Of a DNA stretch of 11,208 nt, positions 1 to 6,979 are shown piece by piece. A program made the position numbers and the translations under genes. The notes beneath the pieces were generated by a model, which made no database searches, was not told where the DNA came from, and was given only the letters and a program-made list of their open reading frames with translations. Origin of the DNA: Mageeibacillus sp. UBA5770. GTDB lineage: Bacteria; Bacillota_A; Clostridia; Saccharofermentanales; Saccharofermentanaceae. The first letter of the stretch is position 1. Each line of letters starts with the position of its first letter. The stretch lies in NCBI GenBank assembly GCA_002418705.1, contig DIEQ01000082.1:12238-23445 (forward strand), written 5' to 3'.

Positions 1-84
1 GGCAACCTGTGCCGCTGCACCGGTTACAACGCCATTGTTAAGGCTATCACTTCCGCAGCAGAGGAGGGAAAAGGATTATGGTAA
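1..84 (+). CDS. Molybdenum hydroxylase [2Fe-2S] subunit, C-terminal end (partial)
   Basis: Frame 1 is open from the window edge to TAA at 82-84 and encodes the last 27 residues of a protein. It begins GNLCRCTGY, the Cys-x-Cys-Thr-Gly-Tyr signature of the second [2Fe-2S] cluster in the small iron-sulfur subunit of the xanthine dehydrogenase / CO dehydrogenase (molybdenum hydroxylase) family. That cluster lies near the molybdopterin and passes electrons on to the FAD subunit. The stop overlaps the ATG of the FAD subunit gene by 7 bp, so the two are translationally coupled and almost certainly one operon. The N-terminal ferredoxin-like domain and any molybdenum-binding subunit lie outside the window. 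The family is clear; the substrate (xanthine, purine, nicotinate or another heterocycle) cannot be told from this fragment. Confidence 0.88.
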   Translation, partial: GNLCRCTGYNAIVKAITSAAEEGKGLW

Positions 85-896
85 ACGGATATTGCCCTCA
101 GTCTTTGAAAGAAGCCCTCGAGTACCGGGCAGAACATGATGCCATCCCATACAGCGGCGGAACAGATCTCATGATTGAGGGGGATAAGAACGCAAACTAC
201 CTGTTCCTCCACAAGGTTCCCGAAATACGTCAGATAACCGAAGACAATGAATATATCCGTATCGGCGCCGGCTGCACCTTTACAGAACTGATGGACAGCC
301 CCCTGACGCCTCAGATATTGAAAGACGCCTCTGCACAGGTTGCTGCGCCGGCCATCCGCAACTTCGGTACGGTGGGCGGCAACATCGGTAACGGCTCTGC
401 AAAAGCCGACAGTGCCCTGATCTTTTTTGTAACGGATTCTGTTGTGCGCCTTATGAGCCGAACATCAGAGCGGCTTGTGCCTGTCAAGGAATTCTATCAG
501 GGCAGAAAAAAGCTTGCCCTTACCCCTGACGAACTGATTGTAGAACTCCTTATTCCCAAAGCTGCACTTTGCCGTTATTATTACAAAAAAGTCGGCGCAC
601 GAAACGCACAGGCGATTTCCCGCGTATGCTTTGCAGGCCTGATGGACATCACCGACGGCAGGATCACCAAGTGTGCCACGGCGTTCGGTGCCATCAGCGA
701 AATGGTCCTCCGGCTCGACAATCTTGATGCCATGCTGGTCGGCAAGACCATAGATGAGGCGAAATCTGTCAAAGCGGATTATCTTCAGGCCTTTGACGAT
801 GCGATTGTGCCGATCACCGGCAGAATTTCCGCTGATTACCGAAAAGACGTATGCATGAACCTGCTTAGGGATTTTCTCGACACGTTTGGGATTTGA
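78..896 (+). CDS. Molybdenum hydroxylase FAD-binding subunit (xanthine dehydrogenase type)
   Basis: This 272-residue protein is a normal-length FAD subunit of a three-subunit xanthine-dehydrogenase-type enzyme. It accepts electrons from the iron-sulfur subunit and hands them to NAD+ or another acceptor in the cytoplasm. Visible motifs are SGGTDL at residues 26-31 (FAD pyrophosphate loop), IGAGCTFTEL at 62-71, the second FAD loop spanning 90-112 with its GTVGGNI core and ADS end, KVGARNAQAIS at 171-181, and SADYRK at 251-256, typical of the C-terminal CO-dehydrogenase flavoprotein domain. The ATG at 78 overlaps the stop of the upstream Fe-S gene and has AGGAGG at 62-67, which supports the start. 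No molybdenum subunit follows, so it must be upstream of the window or elsewhere. The family is certain; xanthine as the actual substrate is only the default guess. Confidence 0.92.
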   Translation: MVNGYCPQSLKEALEYRAEHDAIPYSGGTDLMIEGDKNANYLFLHKVPEIRQITEDNEYIRIGAGCTFTELMDSPLTPQILKDASAQVAAPAIRNFGTVGGNIGNGSAKADSALIFFVTDSVVRLMSRTSERLVPVKEFYQGRKKLALTPDELIVELLIPKAALCRYYYKKVGARNAQAISRVCFAGLMDITDGRITKCATAFGAISEMVLRLDNLDAMLVGKTIDEAKSVKADYLQAFDDAIVPITGRISADYRKDVCMNLLRDFLDTFGI

Positions 897-924
897 ACCT
901 TATATCCTGACTGTATAAGCATTC

Positions 925-967
925 AAAAACGGCAGACATGCAATAAATTTGCTCGTCTGCCGTTTTT
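925..967. terminator. Bidirectional intrinsic terminator between convergent genes
   Basis: There is a perfect 13-bp inverted repeat: left arm 925-937 (AAAAACGGCAGAC), 17-nt loop, right arm 955-967 (GTCTGCCGTTTTT). The arms carry an A-run on the left and a T-run on the right, so each strand sees a GC stem followed by U residues. It lies 28 bp after the FAD subunit stop and 8 bp beyond the stop of the convergent XdhC-family gene, and should terminate both. Confidence 0.9.
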
Positions 968-975
968 TGACTTGT

Positions 976-1980
976 TTATTTCGATGCCCGGTGCAGAATA
1001 AGCTCCGCGGCAATGCTTACTGCGATTTCTGCCGGGGTGTCAGCCTTGATGTGAAGTCCGATCGGCGAGTGCAGAAGATTCAGTTTCGCTTCCGGGATTC
1101 CATCCGCAAGCAGCCGTTTTTTCGTTGCAGCAACCTTATTTCTGCTGCCGATGCATCCAATATACGTTGCGTTGGTCCGAAGGACCTGCTCAAGGATTTC
1201 ATAATCCGCCTGATGACCGCGTGTCATGACAATAACATAGTCATTTGCATTGATTTTGACGTAATCTGATATTTTGAGGTAATTGCCGACGATTGTACCC
1301 TGCGCTAAAAGGAAAAGCGACTTATCGGCAAATTCTTCCCGATCCTCAAAAACAACAGGGACAAAACCAACGGACGCAATCACTGGGACAAGCGCCTGAG
1401 CCACATGCCCGCCTCCGAATATATACACGCGTCCCGCCTGCACGACAGGTTCAACATAATAGCTTGGTGTGCCTTCTATGTACACGGCTTTCGCTGTTAG
1501 ATGCGGCTTTATATCGTCCCCGGATATGCCTTCGATGAAATGCAGTCCGCTGTTATCAAAGATTCCCATACCTGTTATTTCATTATTCTCAATGATGCGC
1601 ACCAGCCATGCGTTTTCATCCTTGTCAAAAGCCGAAATGAGGTATTCAAATAAAGGGATACCTTCTGTGCCGGAAAGGTATTGGAAATAAACCGTCACAT
1701 TGCCGCCGCAGATCATGCCGAGATCGGCAACATCATTCGGTGCGAGGATGTAGCGCATGGTTTCCGAGTGTTTTTCTATATGCAGCTTCTCTGCCTGTTT
1801 TTGCACTGCATGTTCGACAGCGCCGCCGCCGATTGTGCCTTGTGTTCTTTTATCTTCGTGGATGATCATCATCGCACCGGTACCCCTGGGCGTCGAGCCG
1901 CTGCTTGCTATGATGCTCACCAAAACAATCGGCTTGCCTGCCAAAAGGGTTTCGCGTATCGAGTTAAACAGATTTTTCAT
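976..1980 (-). CDS. xdhC: XdhC/CoxI-family molybdenum hydroxylase maturation protein
   Basis: The product is a 334-residue accessory protein for molybdenum hydroxylases. Family members bind molybdenum cofactor and promote its sulfuration or insertion into the apo-enzyme; they are not enzyme subunits. Visible N-terminal XdhC_CoxI motifs are SSGSTPRGTGAMM (26-38), GTIGGGAVE (48-56) and MICGGNVTVY (89-98). The C-terminal Rossmann domain shows YIFGGGHVAQAL (186-197), TRGHQADYEIL (253-263), YIGCIGSRNK (273-282) and a SPIGLHI...TPAEIAVSIAAELI tail (305-328). I start it at the ATG at 1978-1980 because GAGGGG lies 8-9 nt upstream; an in-frame TTG at 1995 would add five residues but has a poorly spaced site. 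It converges on the hydroxylase subunit genes and has its own promoter, so it is coregulated with them at most indirectly. The symbol follows the family name; note that xdhC in E. coli denotes a different (Fe-S) subunit. Confidence 0.9.
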   Translation of the reverse strand: MKNLFNSIRETLLAGKPIVLVSIIASSGSTPRGTGAMMIIHEDKRTQGTIGGGAVEHAVQKQAEKLHIEKHSETMRYILAPNDVADLGMICGGNVTVYFQYLSGTEGIPLFEYLISAFDKDENAWLVRIIENNEITGMGIFDNSGLHFIEGISGDDIKPHLTAKAVYIEGTPSYYVEPVVQAGRVYIFGGGHVAQALVPVIASVGFVPVVFEDREEFADKSLFLLAQGTIVGNYLKISDYVKINANDYVIVMTRGHQADYEILEQVLRTNATYIGCIGSRNKVAATKKRLLADGIPEAKLNLLHSPIGLHIKADTPAEIAVSIAAELILHRASK

Positions 1981-2017
1981 TTTCCGGCCCCTCAATTTCC
2001 TTTAGAATCATAGATTG

Positions 2018-2046
2018 ATCATAGCACCAGTCCAGCACCGGAACAA
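2018..2046 (-). promoter_or_regulatory. Candidate sigma-A promoter (extended -10) for the XdhC-family gene
   Basis: On the minus strand TTGTTC (2046-2041) is followed after exactly 17 nt by TATGAT (2023-2018). The -10 is preceded by TGC, giving an extended -10 (TGC-TATGAT). It would start transcription about 30 nt before the ATG at 1980. The -35 matches the consensus only 3/6, which an extended -10 can tolerate. A second TATGAT at 2012-2007 has no good -35. This is pattern evidence only. Confidence 0.5.
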
Positions 2047-2105
2047 TGGAACTTGCCCGTCAAAGCCAAACAGACATCCGTAATCATGTAATTTTTCAAC
2101 CCCCT

Positions 2106-2152
2106 AAAAACGAATAATCCGCCGATCCGTTAAAGAATCGGCGGATTATTCG
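2106..2152 (-). terminator. Intrinsic terminator of the fucose isomerase gene
   Basis: A perfect 16-bp stem is formed by 2111-2126 and 2137-2152 (CGAATAATCCGCCGAT and its complement) around a 10-nt loop. On the minus strand the stem is followed directly by TTTTT (2110-2106). It begins 24 bp past the stop of the fucose isomerase gene. It also insulates the XdhC-family gene downstream on the same strand, in line with that gene having its own promoter. Confidence 0.9.
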
Positions 2153-2176
2153 CTATAAAACCCTTAAGGAGGAGGC

Positions 2177-3985
2177 TTAGCCAAAGATCGGGCCGTATGT
2201 TTCGCATGCGCGATAATCGGCACTCTCAGGATTGGTTGTTCCAAATGCAGCCCATGCATGCGGGCGGAAAATACGGTCTTCTTCGACGTTGTGCATCGAA
2301 ACCGGAATGCGGAGCATGCTGGCCAGTGTTATAAGCTTGTCACCGATGTGTCCATAGCTGAAGGAACCGTGATTGGCGCCCCAGTTAGCCATGACGCTGT
2401 ATACATCTTTGAATGCGCCTTCGCCTGTTGTGCGGGGAGCAAACCAGGTTGTCGGCCATGTGGGATTGGTGCGGGCCTGAAGGATCTGGCTTACGTTTTC
2501 AGGAAGCGTTGCCGTATATCCTTCTGCGATCTGCAGAACCGGGCCAAGACCTTCAATTTTGTTCATGCGTACCATCGTTACAGGCATTTCGGTCTGTGTC
2601 TCAAAGAAGGATGAGTAACCGCCGCCGCGGAAATATCCGTTATCTGCCGGAGACCAGGTTGTTGCTTTGAGGCAGGCATCGGCATCTTCATCAGTAATGT
2701 CCCAGAAAGGCTTCATCAAAGCCTTGCCGGTCTCATCTTTCATGGCACCGCAGCCGTCAAGGGCAGCTGCACCGGAATTGATCAGGTGAATGATGCCTTC
2801 AGATGCAAGCCCTTCAGGCTTCCATCCGGTAACTCTTTCAATCGATGCAGGGCTCCAATAGGTACGGACATCTGCGAAAACAGAAGCAGAATCGTTGACA
2901 AGGTGTCCTAAGAGCATGGACATTGCATTCAATGTGTCATTCTCTGTTGCCAGAACCATCGGCTCACGGATGCCGTTCCAGTCAAAGGAAGAATTGAGGA
3001 GGGCTTCGGAATAGTCATGGTTCGGAAAATGGTCTGTCCACTGGCGCTGACCCTGGACACCGCCGACGATTGCATTACGGCCCGCAGCTTCTTCGGCAAA
3101 ACCAAGTTCTGCAAGGCGGGGGTTGCCGATCATGATATCGCGGATGATGATTGTCTGCTTGATGACTCGCTCCCACTCAGCATCTTTCTCTTCACGGCTG
3201 TGTGCGAACTCTCCGCCTTCATTATAATCACGTCCCTCAATACAATACTGCTCGCGCCAGGCTTTGGCCTTTGCGAATTCAGCGGGATCAAAGATATTCC
3301 GGGCAATACGACGCTCAATTTCGACCTGGTCGAGCCATTCCGTACGAAGACCGAAATATTCCTGGAACATCTGGGCATCGATATAGGAGCCGGCGATACC
3401 CATGCATGGGCCGCCGATATTAACATAAGACTTGCCCTTCATGGTACCTGCAGCGATAGCTGCTTTTGCCCAGAGAAGAATCTTGCCGCTGACATCCTCA
3501 GGGATGCTTGTGTCTGTGGAGTCCTGGACATCACGGCCGTAGATGGCAAATGCCGGAAGCTTGCGCTGGGCATGGGCGGCCATAACAGCGGCAAGGTAAA
3601 CAGCGCCGGGACGCTCTGTACCGTTGAATCCCCAAACTGCCTTGATCGTCTGTGAGTTCATATCCATCGTCTCTGTGCCGTAGCACCAGCAGGGTGTGAC
3701 AGACAAGGTTGCCGTTACGTTTTCACGGGCGAAAAGATCTTCACAGCGGGCTGCTTCAGCGACGCCGCCGATACAGGTCTCAGCAATGACACATTCAATC
3801 GGCATACCGTTGGCATGACGAAGTGTAGATGAAATAAGATCGGCTGCCTGACGGGCCATAGCCATTGTGCGGTCTTCAAGGGATTCACGGACGCCGAGGC
3901 GGCGGCCGTCGATGCAGGGGCGAATGCCGATCTTTGGCATGCGTCCGATTAATTTGTTCTCCGGCTGATTCTTAACATGTGACAT
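2177..3985 (-). CDS. fucI: L-fucose isomerase
   Basis: The 602-residue product aligns from memory along almost its whole length with E. coli FucI (591 aa). It interconverts L-fucose and L-fuculose (and typically D-arabinose and D-ribulose) in the cytoplasm using Mn2+, the first step of fucose catabolism. Shared landmarks are [13 protein letters not shown] (17-29), VTPCWCYG (96-103), the [16 protein letters not shown] segment (118-133), GQRQWTD (312-318), NSSFDWNG (331-338), RGGGYSS (453-459) and WPTTWFAPR (510-518). The metal ligands E337, D361 and H528 of E. coli correspond to E348 (ATEND), D372 (FADVRTYW) and H539 (NWGANHG); all are present with the same 24-residue E-to-D spacing. The protein has about ten extra N-terminal residues. 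The start has a perfect TAAGGAGG (3999-3992) seven nt upstream. No fuculokinase or aldolase gene is in the window. The divergent AraC-family gene is the likely regulator. Confidence 0.97.
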   Translation of the reverse strand: MSHVKNQPENKLIGRMPKIGIRPCIDGRRLGVRESLEDRTMAMARQAADLISSTLRHANGMPIECVIAETCIGGVAEAARCEDLFARENVTATLSVTPCWCYGTETMDMNSQTIKAVWGFNGTERPGAVYLAAVMAAHAQRKLPAFAIYGRDVQDSTDTSIPEDVSGKILLWAKAAIAAGTMKGKSYVNIGGPCMGIAGSYIDAQMFQEYFGLRTEWLDQVEIERRIARNIFDPAEFAKAKAWREQYCIEGRDYNEGGEFAHSREEKDAEWERVIKQTIIIRDIMIGNPRLAELGFAEEAAGRNAIVGGVQGQRQWTDHFPNHDYSEALLNSSFDWNGIREPMVLATENDTLNAMSMLLGHLVNDSASVFADVRTYWSPASIERVTGWKPEGLASEGIIHLINSGAAALDGCGAMKDETGKALMKPFWDITDEDADACLKATTWSPADNGYFRGGGYSSFFETQTEMPVTMVRMNKIEGLGPVLQIAEGYTATLPENVSQILQARTNPTWPTTWFAPRTTGEGAFKDVYSVMANWGANHGSFSYGHIGDKLITLASMLRIPVSMHNVEEDRIFRPHAWAAFGTTNPESADYRACETYGPIFG

Positions 3986-4038
3986 AAAGGTGCCTCCTTA
4001 TGGTTTACTTTTGTTATGAATCCGGTCATCTGCGTACC

Positions 4039-4074
4039 ATGAAGGACAGCGCTGATAGATTATGTCGGACAGCG
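4039..4074. promoter_or_regulatory. Candidate operator: 13-bp direct repeat with 23-bp period in the fucI-araC divergent region
   Basis: ATGaaGGACAGCG at 4039-4051 and ATGtcGGACAGCG at 4062-4074 agree at 11 of 13 positions and are offset by 23 bp, a little over two helical turns. AraC-family dimers commonly bind direct repeats about 21 bp apart, and the repeat lies between fucI and an AraC-family gene. Possible weak promoters border it: on the minus strand AGCACA (4087-4082), 17 nt, CATAAT (4064-4059) for fucI; on the plus strand TATTAT at 4094-4099 for the regulator. The repeats are seen directly; their function is inferred. Confidence 0.4.
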
Positions 4075-4214
4075 ACCGAATTGTGCTTCTGCCTATTATT
4101 TTACTACCAGGTCATAATATAGACATGGATTTTCTGGTATCATTATGGAAAAACAGGCAAAGCAAACAACCGAAAACGTTCTGTTCTGTTTGGACTTTAT
4201 CATAGAACACGAAC

Positions 4215-5129
4215 ATGGCCTCCTCGAATTTCACATGGATAAACTGGAAAGGGGGATCGCCTTCAGTGCGCCAGGAACCAATCAGGCAGGAAGAAAAACA
4301 CAGAACCGATTCCCATGGGATCGAACGCAACGAACTGCTCACAACACACCTCAATCAACTCTCACTGGAAATCCTGGATCACGGGTACTTCATAGGCAAT
4401 CTGCAATGGAATCAGTTCCGCGTCATGTCACCGTTCGGCCGCATATATTTCATGATCGCCGATCATGGCTGGCTGGAGACCGAGCACGGACGAATGGATC
4501 TGCTGCCCGGCCACATGTACCTGATCCCCCCTTATACCCAGGTCAACCTGCGTACAGATGAACGTATCGAAAAATTCTATTTTCACTTCTCCCTGCGCTA
4601 TGCAGGCATGGAAATACTCGAAGGCATCAACCGCTGTTTCCAGCTTCCGCTCCCCGAACTGCTTCTGAAACAGATTATCTCATCCTATCAGGCCGCACAG
4701 CTTCCGGACCTCCTGCTGCTCAAAGGAATCGCCTACACCACTCTGGCGGATTTTATCAGGAACGCACTTCCCGACCTTAGCAACCGACTTGTCCTTGCAG
4801 ACGCCTACCAGGAAATATATGCATATGTCGACCAGCATTTATCCGCCGGATTATCCGCTTCGGATGTCTGCGATGCGCTCGGCCGTTCCTACGAGACACT
4901 TCGGCGTCGCTTCCGGGAAGACAACGGCATCACACTCAAGCAATACATCCAGGGTCGCCTGATACAGCAGGCCGCACTTTTCCTTCTGCTGACCAACCGT
5001 ACTATTTCTGAAATAGCGGGAGAGCTCGGATTCCAGGACGAATTCTATTTCTCGCGCGTCTTCAAGCAGAAAATGTCTTACAGCCCGCGCGAATACAGAC
5101 GGATCAACGCAGTGCTGCGAAAAGTATAA
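4215..5129 (+). CDS. AraC-family transcriptional regulator
   Basis: This 304-residue protein (if the ATG at 4215 is used) has an N-terminal cupin-like sugar-sensing domain, roughly residues 38-130, with the SPFGRIYFMI and LLPGHMYLIPPYT strands typical of clostridial AraC regulators. The C-terminal DNA-binding domain has two helix-turn-helix units: the first about 214-233 (SASDVCDALGRSYETLRRRF), the second about 263-284 ending in the family signature YFSRVFKQKMSYSPREYRR (278-296). It is transcribed divergently from fucI, so control of fucI in response to fucose or a related sugar is the natural inference. The start is uncertain: ATG 4215 has no visible ribosome binding site, whereas GTG at 4266 has GGGGG ten nt upstream and would remove 17 residues that are not part of the recognisable domain. 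An intrinsic terminator follows at 5216-5248. Confidence 0.88.
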   Translation: MASSNFTWINWKGGSPSVRQEPIRQEEKHRTDSHGIERNELLTTHLNQLSLEILDHGYFIGNLQWNQFRVMSPFGRIYFMIADHGWLETEHGRMDLLPGHMYLIPPYTQVNLRTDERIEKFYFHFSLRYAGMEILEGINRCFQLPLPELLLKQIISSYQAAQLPDLLLLKGIAYTTLADFIRNALPDLSNRLVLADAYQEIYAYVDQHLSAGLSASDVCDALGRSYETLRRRFREDNGITLKQYIQGRLIQQAALFLLLTNRTISEIAGELGFQDEFYFSRVFKQKMSYSPREYRRINAVLRKV

Positions 5130-5130
5130 T

Positions 5131-5221
5131 GGGGGGAAGGGCTAATGCCTTTCCCTGTTCGGCGTCCTGTGGACGCCAATGTTGATCAGACCCTCGGATT
5201 GCTGTGCAATCCTGCGGAACC
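5131..5221 (+). repeat. Intergenic palindromic repeat tract A (three hairpins)
   Basis: Directly after the regulator stop come three small hairpins in tandem: GGGAAGGGC/GCCTTTCCC with TAAT loop (5134-5155, one G-T pair), GGCGTCC-TGT-GGACGCC (5161-5177), and GGATTGC-TGT-GCAATCC (5196-5212). The first contains TAATGCCTTTC (5143-5153), found again at 8391-8401 and, inverted, at 8485-8495. The tract also shares a G-rich start and an ATCCTGCGGAA-type end with the minus strand of 8403-8467. I read it as a member of a dispersed REP-like element family. Confidence 0.6.
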
Positions 5222-5248
5222 TATTCGAAGGCGAGTGGTTCCTTTTTT
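5216..5248 (+). terminator. Intrinsic terminator after the AraC-family gene
   Basis: GGAACC (5216-5221) pairs with GGTTCC (5237-5242) across a 15-nt loop, and the stem is followed at once by TTTTTT (5243-5248). It closes the hairpin tract behind the regulator and separates it from the acyltransferase unit, which starts 111 bp later. Confidence 0.7.
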
Positions 5249-5359
5249 GTTTCAGCATATGCAGCAGTATCGCCGAAGGGACCTGATCATAGTATATTTA
5301 GTTCGATCGTGTTAAAATACTTGTTGTAAAAATCATTATGAATTGTAGGTTATCGCGTT

Positions 5360-6979
5360 ATGAAAAAAAGCTGGGCTCCCATTTTATACATTATTATATT
5401 TTTTATCATAATTGCTTTTCCTGCTCAGCTGATGATAATGAGGGATGTAACGGATTTAGACTGTGATGTAGTCCTTAAGGGTAATTTTTCATCCTACAGT
5501 GTTCCGAAAATGTCTGTTTCGTCGTATTATTCCGGAGAATTCCAAAAGAGCTATGACCAGTGGCTTAATAACAGCTATGCTCCCAGGGGCGTTGTTATTA
5601 AGCTTTATAATCAATTGCGGTACAGCTTATTTAGCGAGGGAAATCGAGCGATTGGCAAGAACGGATATATCTTCGAGGATCCCTACATTTATGATGCACT
5701 GTGTTCAAAACCGGCTTTCGATTTCAGCCGTCCTGAAAATGCTGCGAAGATGGAGAGCTTTGTCGCAACGCTTCAAGACCTGTCTGATAAGCTCGAGGCA
5801 TCAGGCAGACATTTGATTGTTTATACCACGCCCAGCAAAGGGTTTTATGAATATGACAACATTCCCGCCAAGTATCTTCTCCAGGAGAATAAGTCGGGCG
5901 TAAGGGCGGTTGATTTGTTAAGAAAATTGATTGCTGAAACCGATGTGACTTATGTTGACTCAACAAAAATCCTTGGTCAGGAAACGGCTTACCCGGTTTT
6001 TTACAAAACCGGAATCCATTGGTCCAGGACCTCGGAAGAGATGATTAGCTCTTATATTGCCGAGACACTTCAGAATCTGAATCTTCCCGTGAAAACTCTT
6101 CAGCTTGGGAAAGTCATCGAAAGCAAAACACCGTTTTGGCGAGATTCCGACGTATATGATTTGCTGAATGTAATATCCGGAAAAACGGATGATATGTATT
6201 ATGAATTTGAGACCTCTTCCGAAGGCGGGAATGATGGCGATGTTAACATTTTGCTGCAGGGAGGGAGTTTTGCGCAAGGTTTCAGAAACAGTTTTATTGA
6301 GAATAATCTCGGGAACAAGTTATATTATATTAATTATGCAAATTATTTTACCGAGAAGGATGATAAGAAAATCCCAATAGAAAACTTTGATGAAATTAAC
6401 CTGATTACATATCTTGATTCCGTCGATGTTGTGATGATTGAGATGAATGAATCGGTTGTAAATGACTATACCACTGGATTTGCCGAATGGCTCAACAACT
6501 ACCTTGACGCCAATCCTCTTGACAAACCAATTGATAGTCTGACAGATGATTATATCAAAAAAATAGATTTTTCCGAAAATATTGAATACAATATGGCTGC
6601 TCTTTCGGGTTACTACACTTTCGAAGCGAATCAGGTATGGACCGAACCCGAAAGCGAAGTGCAGCTTAAAAATAAGGCCATAACAGAAAAGGGCCTTGCG
6701 TTGAATATCAATATCAATGCAATTCTCGGCGGCAGTGATAAAGAATATCTGGAGATATACGTAAACGGAGCGCTCTTGCGGGAGATTCCTTTGTCCCAGA
6801 TAGGAGAATCAGAAATTATTATTCCTGCTGAAGAAATTGCAAATGACGATGATGTGTATTCCGTCAAAATGATATGCCCGATATCTTTTATACCAAAAGA
6901 AGTTACCAAAGGATCAGATGATGCACGTGAGCTGTCTATTGCAGTAATGTATATGGGGGAAAATAAGAATGTCATTTAG
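5360..6979 (+). CDS. AlgX/AlgJ-like SGNH-fold polysaccharide O-acetylation protein
   Basis: This 539-residue extracytoplasmic protein is held by an N-terminal membrane segment (about 5-27). Features fitting the AlgX/AlgJ SGNH-hydrolase-like family are GKNGYIF (99-105), a GIHWS motif at 218-222 where the family has Asp-x-His-Trp, and LLQGGSFAQG (298-307) holding the expected nucleophile Ser303. In this position Asp is replaced by Gly218, so the classical Ser-His-Asp triad is incomplete by sequence. Residues about 405-535 form a separate beta-rich stretch (GYYTFEANQVW..., IYVNGALL, SDDARELSI) that resembles a carbohydrate-binding-like sandwich, as AlgX but not AlgJ carries. It overlaps the MBOAT gene by 11 bp, so the likely role is to take acyl groups from that enzyme and place them on an extracellular polymer. 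A weak AGG ten nt upstream supports ATG 5360. The coding sequence is distinctly AT-rich compared with its flanks. Exact substrate unknown. Confidence 0.75.
   Translation: MKKSWAPILYIIIFFIIIAFPAQLMIMRDVTDLDCDVVLKGNFSSYSVPKMSVSSYYSGEFQKSYDQWLNNSYAPRGVVIKLYNQLRYSLFSEGNRAIGKNGYIFEDPYIYDALCSKPAFDFSRPENAAKMESFVATLQDLSDKLEASGRHLIVYTTPSKGFYEYDNIPAKYLLQENKSGVRAVDLLRKLIAETDVTYVDSTKILGQETAYPVFYKTGIHWSRTSEEMISSYIAETLQNLNLPVKTLQLGKVIESKTPFWRDSDVYDLLNVISGKTDDMYYEFETSSEGGNDGDVNILLQGGSFAQGFRNSFIENNLGNKLYYINYANYFTEKDDKKIPIENFDEINLITYLDSVDVVMIEMNESVVNDYTTGFAEWLNNYLDANPLDKPIDSLTDDYIKKIDFSENIEYNMAALSGYYTFEANQVWTEPESEVQLKNKAITEKGLALNININAILGGSDKEYLEIYVNGALLREIPLSQIGESEIIIPAEEIANDDDVYSVKMICPISFIPKEVTKGSDDARELSIAVMYMGENKNVI

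Noticed and set aside
2013..2088. Minus-strand mini-ORF starting ATG-ATT-ACG (22 codons) upstream of the XdhC-family gene
   Set aside because: It has no ribosome binding site and runs through the proposed -35/-10 promoter, so it probably lies upstream of the transcript start.
2165..2175. Plus-strand AAGGAGGAGG resembling a strong ribosome binding site
   Set aside because: No start codon lies at a usable distance, and the area is the 3' end of fucI on the other strand.
3017..3655. 212-codon plus-strand frame inside fucI
   Set aside because: It is antisense to the conserved fucI sequence and its codons mirror that constraint; there is no family resemblance and no ribosome binding site.
4145..4561. 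Open frame of 138 codons overlapping the start of the AraC-family gene
   Set aside because: Most of it is antiphase to the clearly coding regulator, it has no ribosome binding site, and its second half has shadow-like Arg/Pro/His composition. I considered a frameshifted N-terminus of the regulator, but the first 38 residues match nothing I know in the family.
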